Origin: Plicaturopsis crispa FD-325 SS-3
Lineage: Eukaryota; Basidiomycota; Agaricomycetes; Amylocorticiales; Amylocorticiaceae
Length of the DNA: 64,000 bases
Direction of reading: 5' to 3'
NCBI GenBank assembly: GCA_000827205.1
Contig: KN832556.1
Coordinates: 2,102,969-2,166,968 of the forward strand
Shown here: positions 1 through 9,735 of the stretch, one piece after another
How the letters are laid out: each line of letters opens with the position of its first letter
Numbering within the stretch: position 1 is the first letter of the stretch
Notes under the pieces: generated by a model
The model's database searches: none
Told to the model about the DNA's origin: nothing
The model's input: the letters and a program-made list of their open reading frames with translations, nothing else
Made by a program: the position numbers and the translations under genes

Positions 1-640
1 GTACAGCATCGCGGGCTTCATCAAGAGTTTGTATTGCTTGACGCGTCTGCGCTCTGGGGACAAACATGTGAGACAAGAGTTCAACGTGCAATTGACACTA
101 GTGCATACCTGATATCCCATAACTTTACGGTAGAGTCGAAAGATCCTGTGAAAAGCGCGTCAGAAAGCCTGCCTTGCTCGTTAGAGTCAAAATATCAGAC
201 ATACCACTTGCGAGAACACTCGCGTCCTCGTTAAATTCCACGACATGTACTTTACCAATGTGCCCAGGAAAACGCCTCGTCGTGACGCCAGCGGTCACAT
301 CCCACAGGAAAACCGTCCGGTCTCCCCCCGAAGACGCGAACTTGCTATTATCATGCGACCTTGAAGCACGGGTAAGTTCTAATTCTTCCTAAACCAGTAG
401 AAGGCATATAGCTTACACGGTGATGGAGAGGACCTCATATCCGTGCGCGGTGAACGTTTTGATCTCTGTGCCCAGGTTTGGATTCCACAAGCGCACTGTA
501 CGATCCTGACCGCCGGTCAGGACATATTTTGCAGTTCCTTTGGCGTAGCGTGCGACGTGGACCGGTCCTTTGTGGTTTGCGAGTGTAGTATGAATGGTAC
601 GCGCTAACGGCTGTGTCTGAGGACCTCTAGAGGGTGCCAT
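1..640 (-). CDS. WD40-repeat protein, WDR83/MORG1-like (partial)
   Basis: Beta-propeller scaffold of the WDR83/MORG1 family. Known members join the spliceosome or scaffold MAP-kinase complexes. Only the N-terminal half is present; the gene runs off the left edge. Exons, in transcript order: 640-417, 359-205, 145-109 and 53-1, with donors GTAAGC, GTATGT and GTATGC and CAG or AAG acceptors. The reading frame stays open through all four. Each repeat ends in the usual Trp-Asp-type signature (TVRLWN, TVFLWD, TVKLWD). The spacing and the phrases GGQDRTVRLWN and GHIGKVHVVEFNEDASV fit WDR83 better than other WD40 families. The start is the first ATG, 161 bp from the start of the divergent F-box gene, so the two probably share a promoter region. 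Assignment within the WD40 superfamily is fairly secure; orthology is inferred. Confidence 0.8.
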
Positions 641-801
641 GAGTGCGACAAGGAGTAGCGAGATGCTACACTCAGGCTACGCTTGTAAGTACTGACGGAA
701 TTGTGTCCGAGCCTCCGAGGCGGCATATGGGCGGAGTTTGAAATTGTTATCTAGCGTTGAGTCGACCGACGCCGACGCCCTCGTCCTCATCGTTGCGCAC
801 G

Positions 802-2575
802 ATGTCAAAGCACTCTTTGTCGCCAGGAGCGCCGCTGCCACGACAGAAACGTATTCATACACTCTCATCCCCACAAATTTCTCAGTCCGCCCCTCAAATT
901 ACGTTTGATTCCGCCTTGTACGACGAACTTATACTCCATGTCTTCTCGTATCTATCCTGGGCAGACCTCTGCGCTGTTCAAGCGACGAACAGAAATTGGT
1001 CTAGGCTCTCCGCAGATAACCAGGTACATATACCCCCAAACGTGTTCACAAGAATGTGTTGACGAACGTCCGAGCGCCATGACTATCTCTCGTCCTCAAA
1101 TTAACACGGATAGTTATGGAAGGCCCTGTTTCTCGAGGTCTACGGTCGAACGAGATTGCGAGGAGCGCGTGGCTTCATTGGGCGTACGGATGGCCGTGAG
1201 GTGAAGCCACTACCTGGAAGAGTCAAAGCGGACGACGCCAGAGACTGGAAGTGGATGTTTCGCATCAGCTCTAATTGGAAGAGTGGTACGCTTTTGTTGC
1301 CTTCGAAAATTGCGTCGCAGCTCATAGGAGACTTGGGTAGGTCGCTGTACTGTGGAAAACTTCGACAAAGTGTCACAGCCTCTCGCGAAATGCGTACCAT
1401 CGAATACGCAGCAGCCCAAGCCGACGCATATCCTACTAGCTGGTGCTTTGACTATCACCGCCTCGTCTCGTCCGGGTCCTTGCCCTCTTATACATTTTCT
1501 TGGGCCGACGTCACCCATACACACGCTGCGCTGTCCGTCTCATGATCGCGGAGTAGCGCTCCTTTCCATTACTGCCCTCGCGTTGGACCAGTCTCCACCG
1601 TCTTCGGCGCACAACCTACGTCTTGCTTCGTTCCTCAGCACGGGCGAAATTCACATCTTCAAGTTTAATCACGCAAATCCATCCAACGCATCCCACAAGC
1701 TGGCCTATCTACCCAGGTCCCTGACCCAGCGTCTGTCGCCAATCATAACAGCCGTGTACCATCATCCACTCTTGATTACGCTCTCCGAAAAGTTTCGACT
1801 TTCGATATACGATGTCTCGGGAGACACGATCAGGCAGACGCAGACGTTGACCTCGTTCACGTCGTATCCTCCCACGTCCTTGGTCCTCTCCACGCCGTCA
1901 CCGTCAACATACAAACTCGTCTTGGTGTATGCCGTTCCCGTTTATCCAGTTCACTGGAGTGTGGGTGCTACAGAACTGATCATATCCGGTGCATCATCGC
2001 CGAACCCCATGACCGTCACTGCGACAAGAACTGCCCGCGCATTTGATGTACCACAAGGGTGGATAGACACGCAGAAGATGAGCGCCATGCGCGAGCAGTG
2101 GGGTCGAAAGGTCGAATGCGTCGCAGACACTCAAACAGACGGAAAGTGGGTCGTGCTTGCTCCGGGAGACCGGGATACGTCACCACCATCTGGTTCATCT
2201 TCGACCTCCGGACTCCCTTCTTCGTCGCCAACCAGGACTACTTCATCCAGTTTGCATTCGCCTACCCATTTGCAGCTGTACCGCCTATCATTACCTGCTT
2301 CGTCTTCGTCTCCTACCCCCAGGCTCACCTTCGTGAAAACATTGCACGGTCAAATTGGCCCTGTGTGTGCATTAGCGCTCGCAGATGGACGGTGCGTTAG
2401 CCTTGGGGCCAACGGTAGTATATGGGTTTGGGACCTCGAGGGAGGAACTGGCGCAGAGGTTGCAAAGGCGTACTCAGGAGACCCTGATTCGACTGGGACG
2501 GTTGTATTCGATGAGAGACGGATTATTAGTGCTCGTGCCGGGGCAGGTGTAGAGGTCAGGAGATTCGATGTTTGA
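802..2575 (+). CDS. F-box protein with C-terminal WD40-like propeller
   Basis: Likely substrate receptor of an SCF ubiquitin ligase. Exons 802-1023, 1114-1285 and 1341-2575 give 542 residues. The F-box lies at about residues 38-70 (LILHVFSYLSWADLCAVQ, then NRNWSRLS), where Skp1 would bind. The next exon carries a Trp-rich linker (LWKALFLEVYG, DWKWMFRISSNWKSG). The rest is weakly conserved beta-propeller sequence with repeats such as GQIGPVCALALADGRCV and GSIWVWDLEGG, and a low-complexity Ser/Pro/Thr loop near residues 330-365. The layout resembles fungal F-box/WD proteins such as fission yeast Pof10, but I cannot prove orthology. An upstream in-frame TTG exists; the ATG at 802 is preferred because it is the first ATG before the F-box. 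Confidence 0.78.
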
Positions 2576-2751
2576 TATTGTATCATGGATTGTACTTGTC
2601 TTGTATTTTATTGGTTTCGTATACGCTCGTCTGGTGGTCAAGAGTCGGGGACACACCAGTCACAGTGAATTATAAGCGCTATTTTACATCAGCCTGGACT
2701 GCCAACCTGGCCGTGGGTGGTTTACAAGAAATTTTGCAATCAAAAGAGGCG

Positions 2752-3290
2752 CTACCGTTTTACTTGGTTAAGGGCCTCTGCAAGGTCGGGAATCAGCAAT
2801 ATGACCACGCAGAGCAGAGGGTATATGTATGTACCTCTCCGTGTAGCATCCTCCAGTAACTGGGTGTCTACGTGCTCTGACGGTAGCTGAACATAACGAA
2901 CGACAGATCCACGGATGAAGCAGTTCTTTACAGCCATCTACGAGTACCCAGCGATTCGTGAGCAATTATATGCGAAACTACGAAAACCGGTACGCGCGAC
3001 TCACCATGTGCGGATGCCGTGCCTCATCGAGTACTTTGATAGAGTCCAAGCGAATATTCAGAAATCTTTGGATCGCAAGCAATCAGCAATGCATACGTGC
3101 CTTGGAAATACCGATAGACGTCCTTACTGGTCTACAGATTTCAGGACACCGGTGATAGAAAGGTCATTCTTCAGCTCGACCGTGACGCGCTGGTCGGTGA
3201 GGGTTTTGAAGACGGAAAAGATGAGCTAGATGGGTAATGGCATTGGTATCAGCATTCGGACTATGGGTATGCGGCTGCGGTACCTACCAT
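2752..3290 (-). CDS. LSM2: U6 snRNA-associated Sm-like protein LSm2
   Basis: Subunit of the LSm1-7 (cytoplasmic mRNA decay) and LSm2-8 (nuclear U6 snRNA) rings. Five coding exons: 3290-3288, 3225-3128, 3065-3005, 2937-2835 and 2777-2752, giving 96 residues, close to the 95 of animal LSm2. The first coding exon is only the ATG, followed directly by GTAGGT. Exon 2 then starts LIFSVFKTLTDQ, the typical LSm2 N-terminus. The Sm1 motif (TVELKNDLSITGVLKSVDQ, FLNIRLD) and Sm2 motif (NCFIRGSVVRYVQL) are both present, and the tail VDTQLLEDATRREA is diagnostic for LSm2. The exons are too short to show as long open frames, and long spurious frames on the other strand mask the gene. It converges with the F-box gene; the stops are 176 bp apart. 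Confidence 0.95.
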
Positions 3291-3599
3291 GGCGGTCTTA
3301 GCAGAGACGAACTACTTGCTCAACAGATGGACGCAGAAAGCAGCGCTCGAAAAGGAAATCGAGGAGATGAGCGCTGCCAGTGCCATCAATTGTTTCGACG
3401 CCCTCGACCAGCCCTCGACGCTCGTATACTTATTTATCTCCTTTTCTCTCTTTCATATCCGTCTTGATAATTATTCTTGGGGCTGGTCATAGCTGTACAC
3501 GACTGGCCGACAGTCAAGCACCCCCCTTGCCAGGCGCAAGATTGTTTATCCTTCCTTTATTTCGGTTTCTAGCGCTGCGCCCGTCGACCGGATCGTAAT
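3291..3599. other. Divergent promoter region of LSM2 and the PPxY membrane protein
   Basis: This stretch lies between two divergent starts. It is pyrimidine-rich on the plus strand just before 3600 (about 3430-3560), as is common upstream of fungal genes. I see no gene and no convincing TATA box or named operator. Confidence 0.5.
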
Positions 3600-4694
3600 A
3601 TGGTTTCGACTACAGCGCCAGTCGCATCAGGCTCTCGCGCACCAGCGACCGAGGAATCGCGGCCGCAGGCGGGCCCTCTACCAACTAAGCAGGGCGAAAT
3701 TGGGTTTCAGGAGGGAGTACACGGACAGGAAGCTAGCGCAGACGATGCAAGCGCCATCGCGCCCATGCCAGCCAGGCATCCTGCGGACAGAGATGCAATC
3801 GGCCCAGAGAGCATAACAGTACCACCTCCGGCCGTACTGTCGTCCACCCCGTCCACCGTCCCCGATCCTTCGCTCAGTGCGGCGCCTGCATCCGCACCCG
3901 TAGCGGAGACGTCTGCATCCTCGACGCACTCGACGGGCAAGCGTAGCATAATCTCATTCCTGCGCCCAAAGCGCATCCCATCTTGTGGCGGAATTCGCCT
4001 TCCCACTCTCATTTCTTTCGTCCTCCAACTCATAGTCATAGGTGCCACAATCGCCGGTTGGGCGCTTACGGCTATGGTACTCGCCGCCAATGCTCGCAAG
4101 GACCAAGCAAACAACACGATCCAAGGAAGCTTTGGAGCATCATCTTCCTCCATTTTTGTGCACGTCCTGTTTGCCCTGGCCTTGATCATCCAGCTCATTT
4201 TCCTCGAGCGCCGCGTTTTCCGCATCCGCGCCGAACGCTACGGGCATCTGCATCCCGGCCAAATGCTCCCTTCTCATCACCGCCGCTCCTCACAATCCTC
4301 GGACACCGGCATGGGCTTCGCACCATGGCATCGCCCGCCCATCCCGACCTACGCGGCCGCGCTGGCGCAAAGTGGTCATGGAACAGGTGACGTTGAGGAT
4401 CACCTCATCGCTGCCCCACCGCCACCCGCTTACGGTCACACTCGTGGAAGTACCCTTATTCTTGCTGGGTTCTTGAATGAGAATCTGAGGGCGCAACGCC
4501 CGCCCTCGGAGCACAGCGTGCGGAGCACTAGGGAAGAGACAGGGGAACGGCCGATTAGTTATATGAGTAGGGACGAGGAGTGGGAGGAGATATGTGACGC
4601 AGAGCGGGCGAGGGCCCTGGAGAGCACATTGTCGCAGTTGGCAGATGGTAGCTTTGTAGGTGTTAATCACCAGCCTGTACAGTCGCGGAGATGA
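3600..4694 (+). CDS. Two-pass membrane protein with a PPxY motif, unknown function
   Basis: Single-exon protein of 364 residues; I do not recognise a named family. Residues 1-115 are low-complexity Ala/Ser/Pro. Two hydrophobic helices follow at about 136-161 (FVLQLIVIGATIAGWAL) and 184-202 (FVHVLFALALIIQLIFL). They are separated by a short loop and followed by a basic stretch (ERRVFRIRAERYGH), which by the positive-inside rule puts both tails in the cytosol. The C-terminal tail holds a PPxY motif (PPAY, residues 275-278), a known ligand for WW domains of Nedd4/Rsp5 ubiquitin ligases, and an acidic segment (RDEEWEEICDAERARALE). This design fits an Rsp5 adaptor at an endomembrane, but that is inference. 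A possible 3'-UTR intron (GTATGC to TTACAG) follows the stop. Confidence 0.72.
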   Translation: MVSTTAPVASGSRAPATEESRPQAGPLPTKQGEIGFQEGVHGQEASADDASAIAPMPARHPADRDAIGPESITVPPPAVLSSTPSTVPDPSLSAAPASAPVAETSASSTHSTGKRSIISFLRPKRIPSCGGIRLPTLISFVLQLIVIGATIAGWALTAMVLAANARKDQANNTIQGSFGASSSSIFVHVLFALALIIQLIFLERRVFRIRAERYGHLHPGQMLPSHHRRSSQSSDTGMGFAPWHRPPIPTYAAALAQSGHGTGDVEDHLIAAPPPPAYGHTRGSTLILAGFLNENLRAQRPPSEHSVRSTREETGERPISYMSRDEEWEEICDAERARALESTLSQLADGSFVGVNHQPVQSRR

Positions 4695-5341
4695 AGGTAT
4701 GCGTCCTTGCAACTTTACTATCGCCATTCATTGACGACAGCTTCCCTTTTACAGGTATGCTGCTGCACGTCATGCTCGGGAGACTTTATGGGTGAGGATA
4801 CAGTTGATTTGCTTGCAATGTATAAGTACTCATACATAACACCTCATGATGCATACTTAGGCTGTCCGGGGAGCGGACGCGGTACTAGCATGTTTATTTC
4901 GCATCGCATAATGCATGGGACTTCGTAAGCACACTCAATTTGAAGAGAGGCGCGATTTACAAGGCGTTACACTGTAAAACAAAACGCAATCCCACCAAAC
5001 CTGCAGCGTTGATGGCTGATCATCAATGCTAGCGTTGTGAATGAATCACACTTTTCTTGTTGGGCCAGTCACAAAATGCAGATACTTACTAACAACATCC
5101 GTAGAGGAGAATGAAACATTGAAACGCGGTTGGGTACAGTATGAGGCTTACGCAGGCATCCACTAATCGCTCTGCAGATTGGTTGTGGACCTTTGAGCTT
5201 TGCTCCTCAGGTGAGCAACCCAATATTTACATAGTAGGACGGTAGTTCGTTGACAGAAACATGAAGCATACATTCCTTAGACCCATAACTTCGACTTGGC
5301 GTATCCTATTGCATTCGTCTGCACCCCCCCTCGCCGCTCGT
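4695..5341. other. Intergenic stretch between convergent genes
   Basis: This region should hold the 3' ends of the membrane-protein gene (+) and the gene at 5342-6364 (-). It is AT-richer than the flanking exons. I found no open frame with coding character, no RNA gene and no repeat. Confidence 0.45.
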
Positions 5342-6364
5342 TCAATTCTTGCTTCGACGGGTGGGTCGCGTCCGGGCACTACGTCGAACGGCCGGCTTTA
5401 TGACACGTTTGTCGATTTCATCGGTCTCCCGGTCGACTTTCACCTCGGGAATCCAGCCTAGAAATTAAAATCGATACACCGTTCAACACAATCACAACAA
5501 AGAACTCACCTGGGTGCGGTACAGTGTCTGTGATCCTCCAGAACTTCATCGGTATCCCTGTCAAAGGATGCCACCCCGGAAGATCTTTCGAAGGTAGCTC
5601 CAGAGCCTTTCGCCGCTCCTCTTCTTTGATATCTTCAAAACCCGACGGTGAGATCGTGTACAGTCGCACAAAACTCTGATGCATGCTCACCTGCTACGTT
5701 GTACTTCGCCATCAGGTTGGCTGCGGGGTGGACGACTTGCGCCTTGCGGCGGACCTTGACCGGGAGCTTGCTCGAGAAGACATTGTCTGGCTTGTCTGGA
5801 ATAAAGTGTCAGTGCTCCTGCAGGCCCCCCGTACAGCCGACGCAACATACCTGCGGGTGCATCGGTGCCTACTCGCACCGCTGGTACCGACGAGGGCACT
5901 TCCCCCTCACCCTCGTTTGCAGGCGCTGGGCGTTCTCCGTCAGTGGTCTTGAGTGACGTCTGATCATCGTGCACTCGGCTCCTTGGCGCGGTCTGGGGAG
6001 TGTCTGCAGAGTTCTCTGCTACAAGCAGTGAGTCCCCCTTCGATGCGCTGACCACTGCTCATCACTGACCTTTTGTCTTCGCAGCACGCTTTCGGAATCT
6101 GGGCGGCAGGCCAGACGATGGCCCGGCCGCACGATCCTCCTTCGTGTATTCCAAGCTGCGCAATTCTCCTTTGAGGTCGTCGTCGCCCTGGGTTGGCGCA
6201 CCCTTCGGGATCGCCGCTGCGCGAGGGCTGCCGCCGTCGTCGCCCAGCATGCTGTGCTTCCCCGCTTTCCTGAGCGGGCTGACATTGAGAGGCAAGTTCG
6301 TTCGCTTTTCGGTGAGCGGGCCAGCGGACGCGCGAGGTGTTCTCGGAGGGGATGTCTGGGACAT
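5342..6364 (-). CDS. Hypothetical protein, 268 residues, disordered N-terminus
   Basis: Five exons: 6364-6070, 6018-5851, 5795-5691, 5632-5510 and 5457-5342. All junctions keep frame. I do not recognise the family. The N-terminal half is polar and Pro/Ser/Thr-rich (MSQTSPPRTPRASAGP) with basic patches (RFRKRAAKTK), as in many nuclear proteins. The C-terminal half is better ordered: SSKLPVKVRRKAQVVHPAANL, KEEERRKALELPSK, then a motif rich in Trp, Pro and Gly (PGWHPLTGIPMKFWRITDT) and a basic tail (RRSARTRPTRRSKN). Intron 3 (58 nt) ends TTGAAG; an alternative acceptor would break frame. The basic tail and disorder suggest a nuclear role, but no catalytic motif is visible. Confidence 0.7.
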
Positions 6365-6791
6365 GTTTGCAGGCAGTCTTGGAGGGCAGAGGTGAAGGTG
6401 AGAGGTCGAGGTGGAGGTTTGCAGCTTCACTTGAAGTGTAGCGTTGTGGACACAGTCCCGTTATGGAAGGGTGGCCGGTACAATCTTGCTCATTGTTCTC
6501 TACTGCAGCATCGCAACAATCGGCTAATTTCCTGCCATTGTCTCAGATTGTGGATCTACTCATGGCTACGAAAACTGCGGGTCGAAGTATGCTCCCCTCT
6601 TCAATAATCATGGTCCACCGCAGGTCCGCCGTATGCATTGATCGTCCGCGCAGGAATTTACTTGTGTGCAACACCGTCCACCGAGGGAAACTTTGGGCAT
6701 GCGGTAACTTCACCGTCGATTATCACTGGAACGCTCTATGCGATACAACATGGATCGAGCATACTAACTTCCGCGAGGTATATATGTATAT
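6365..6791. other. Intergenic stretch between two minus-strand genes
   Basis: This is the probable promoter of the gene at 5342-6364 plus the 3' UTR of the Spc34-like gene. I see no supported gene, repeat or RNA gene here. Confidence 0.45.
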
Positions 6792-8646
6792 TTAAATATC
6801 AAACTTGACAACCTGTTCGCCCCCTCCTCTGTCAATCCTAAGCAGCCGCTTCGCCACGCAAGCGTACAACGCCCGCGTCGTCCCCTGCGACGCCACACCA
6901 CCCACTTTCGCCACCAGCGTCTCCTTTATCTTGTTTAGCGGTATCGCATAGTTCGGCGGTGACGAGAGGAGGGTCAGTAGCAGGTGCGCGATGAGGATCT
7001 GTTGCGTTGTGGGTTGGCCGGGGGGAGGGGGCGCGGCGGCTGAGAAGGAAGACAGGCTTGAGGCGGAGGGAGACGCAGGAGACGGGTCTTTGACGGATAT
7101 TGTCTGGAGATGGGCACTGCGCCGATATTCGTGAGTTAGAGGAAAAATCAGAGTTACTTGAACGTACATAGTTTCTTTTGCTCGAGGGGGCTTATTGACG
7201 CCTGTGCCGGAAACGTCGAATGGATGGCCGGGCATGATGACCTCGCCCACCGTAGTCCATATTTTCGACTAGAGCAACATGATAAGATGAAGAGAGACGG
7301 TCACAACGCAGATTAAACATACCACGATGCGCTCCATTTCGCTGCTTACCCGCATTTTTGTACGGCCGGTAGAGGGTGGAGGCTTGACACCGGGTTGCGA
7401 TGAAGGTGGCGGCGTTGCACTGGCTACCGGAGGGACAAATTTGTTCAATACAATCGTTTGCTCCTCCTCCTCTTCCTCCTCCTCGTCTCCAGCATCGTCT
7501 ACATCTGCGGGGGTGTCTGTCGCCGCTGGTCGAGCCTCGAAAGTTTGATCCTCCTCGTCAATACTCTCCTCACTTCGGTCTTCGGCTTCCGCCTGCGGTG
7601 CGAAACCACTTTGCGGTGGAGAAGGTGCGGTGGGGCTCATAAACGACATCGTTGACACGTCTCCTAGCTCCGGATCTTCATCCATCAAAAGGTCGTCGCT
7701 ATCGGTGAATCGCAGTGTTCGAGCAGGGGCTGCAGGCGTATTCCAAAACTCATCTTCCTGAGGATCCACTTTGGGGGCAGGCGGATCTGGCTTGGGTGGT
7801 TTCTTGGAGATGGGTTGGGAAGCAGCCTTTTTCCCTACAACGGCCTCTTTCTGCGGAAGTTCAAACTGCTCAGTGGGTAGCCGTTGGTAAGTGATAGAAA
7901 CGCAGGGCACACCCTCTTCTTGAGTTGCGTTAGCCTGGACTGTATTTCCTGTATTCGAGCCTCTTCTTTGGCTGCCAGCGATTTTGGAGAGCTCGGAACG
8001 TTCGTGTCTCTGGCGCTTTTCGCCTGGCAACCAACATCGTTAGGAAGAGGTTTCAGTGCGACGTGTACATGATGCCCACTTCATCAAGGGAGCGTGTCAG
8101 CGACTCGAGGCTCTCTCGGAGCGCGGACAGATCGTCGACTATGGCAACTACCTGTTCTCGTGCTCGAGGCATCGGGCGAACAGATTGGCTAGAGACGCAT
8201 GTCAATAACTTCTGCTAAAAATGATAGTTGACATGTAAGCGAGAGCGAACTACTCACTAACGATCGAGGTATTTCAGGGCTGCCTCTGCGTATATTTCCG
8301 GCGGCGTTTCCTTGACCTTGTGCATCTCCTCTTTCCGGTGCGGTTTTCTCAGCGGCGTAGCGCCTGTAAATTCCACGCGTGAGATCTCGCCTTTTGGAAC
8401 ACCTCTAGCATCACGTTCCGGGGGTGTGTGCTTGTTGGTAGGAGCGACGAGGGTGAATAGGCCGAGTTCCGAGGGGTCTACGTCGCGAATAAGATCGCCC
8501 AACGATGCCTCTAGAACGGCTCGCGTGAATGGTCCACCTGGGCGCGCAAAGCGATCATCATCTGGAATAGCTGTTGCATCTGCAGTTTTCTTGATAGCTT
8601 TTGCGTGCTGTACGAGTCGGTCTGTGTAGTCGGAGAGAGAGGGCAT
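6792..8646 (-). CDS. DASH/Dam1 complex Spc34-like protein with a C-terminal extension
   Basis: Probable subunit of the fungal DASH (Dam1) complex, which couples kinetochores to spindle microtubules. Six exons: 8646-8258, 8188-8080, 8023-7913, 7850-7323, 7268-7168 and 7116-6792, giving 520 residues. The N-terminus has the Spc34-type signature GGPFTRAVLEASLGDLIRDV followed by SELGLF. Then come EAALKYLDRY and a coiled coil (VDDLSALRESLESLTRSLDE, then AAKEEARIQEIQSRLTQLKK). The centre is acidic and includes a run of eight Glu. The last 110 residues are odd: after a Pro/Ala linker they read QQILIAHLLLTLLSSPP, IPLNKIKETLVAKVGG and LYACVAKRLLRIDRGG, which looks like a small winged-helix-type fold. 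Yeast Spc34 is about 295 residues, so this tail is extra. The intron at 7851-7912 is needed to keep the coiled coil in frame. Confidence 0.68.
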
Positions 8647-9735
8647 CGTGGCGTTCTGCAAAGTCGCGTTCAACTGGCGACGCGCTGAGACTGTTCACGT
8701 GGATGCCGGCCCTAAATTCTTCTATGAAAAGTCAAGGTCGCGCAGGACTTGCATCTCGTTTTCTCTCCTTCTCTCTGATCATGATACGTTTGCGTTTCTC
8801 TATTCATCATCAGACTCGTGTTTTGTCTCAGAACACGATGTAGCACCAGCTACTTCCCCGCTGTTTCAGGTGAGCGTTTATATCCAATGTGTTTGAGGAT
8901 GTTATCATGGAGTTACCGCCTGACACTTCGTGTGTGACGACAATTCCAAGGCTGTACTTTTTAGTATTCTGACCTATCGTATCGTTTTCTGTGCAAAATT
9001 TGCTTTGTTACAGTTAGCTGACCGCCTTAGCTTTTTTTTAGGTGAGATTTGCTTTCATGCTATTCTCTTATGATGTTTTATCACGACGGTCTTCGTACCA
9101 TATCCTGGCGAAACTGCCCGCCACAGCTCAAATATTCGGGCACCCCCTTCTGAACTCGATCTATCAACAGTTTTGTCGAGCCGTAGCTGATTTATCTGAT
9201 TTTCACAGATCTGGCAGTCTGGCGTGCGATAGCCGTCGCGTATCGTGCGATCCCTTAACTCCGAGTCGACCGTCGCCGTCTAGTTCTGTGAAGTATTCGC
9301 ATAAGAGATGCATCACGTACCGTGTCTGTAGCGGTACTGCTTGTTTGTATGGTGTTCAATGAAATCTTTGTATTGAAATCACGGTGTGCTATGGGGACTT
9401 GAAGATATAAAGCGAGCATGAAAAGCTGTTTATGTCGAAACATCAAAAATTCAATACATTTGATGAAAGAAGCAAGACATAGACCGCCCTGCATCGTGTC
9501 GAGTGTAGGATACTGACTGCGCTGTACCCGTCTTTCTTCCTCTGCTGTTTTCCGAACCTCTGGCGGCTTCTTGGTTTCGTAGCTCATTTATATCTGGTCG
9601 TCCGACGCTGAGCGCTGAGCTTTGGTCACGCACGCAGTGGACTGGCTAACGAGAACGTTTGGTTAACATACTGTCATTTGCACGACACCGATCTCGCGTC
9701 CAATTCTTGACCGCTATTCTGGCAGCATCCCACCT
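8647..9735. other. Intergenic region upstream of two divergent genes
   Basis: About 1.1 kb separates the Spc34-like start from the DOCK start. It is AT-rich around 8900-9100 with T-runs. A minus-strand frame from an ATG at 9587 encodes a Lys/Glu-rich start (MSYETKKPPEVRKTAEEERR) but then degenerates; I could not support it as a gene. No RNA gene or repeat was found. Confidence 0.4.

Noticed and set aside
2572-3467. Several plus-strand open frames between the F-box gene and 3600
   Set aside because: They are shadows of LSM2 on the minus strand, whose spliced exons give a complete, recognisable protein.
9258-9587. Minus-strand open frame starting MSYETKKPPEVRKTAEEERR
   Set aside because: The first 20 residues look protein-like but the rest has no coding character, and no intron gives a better model.
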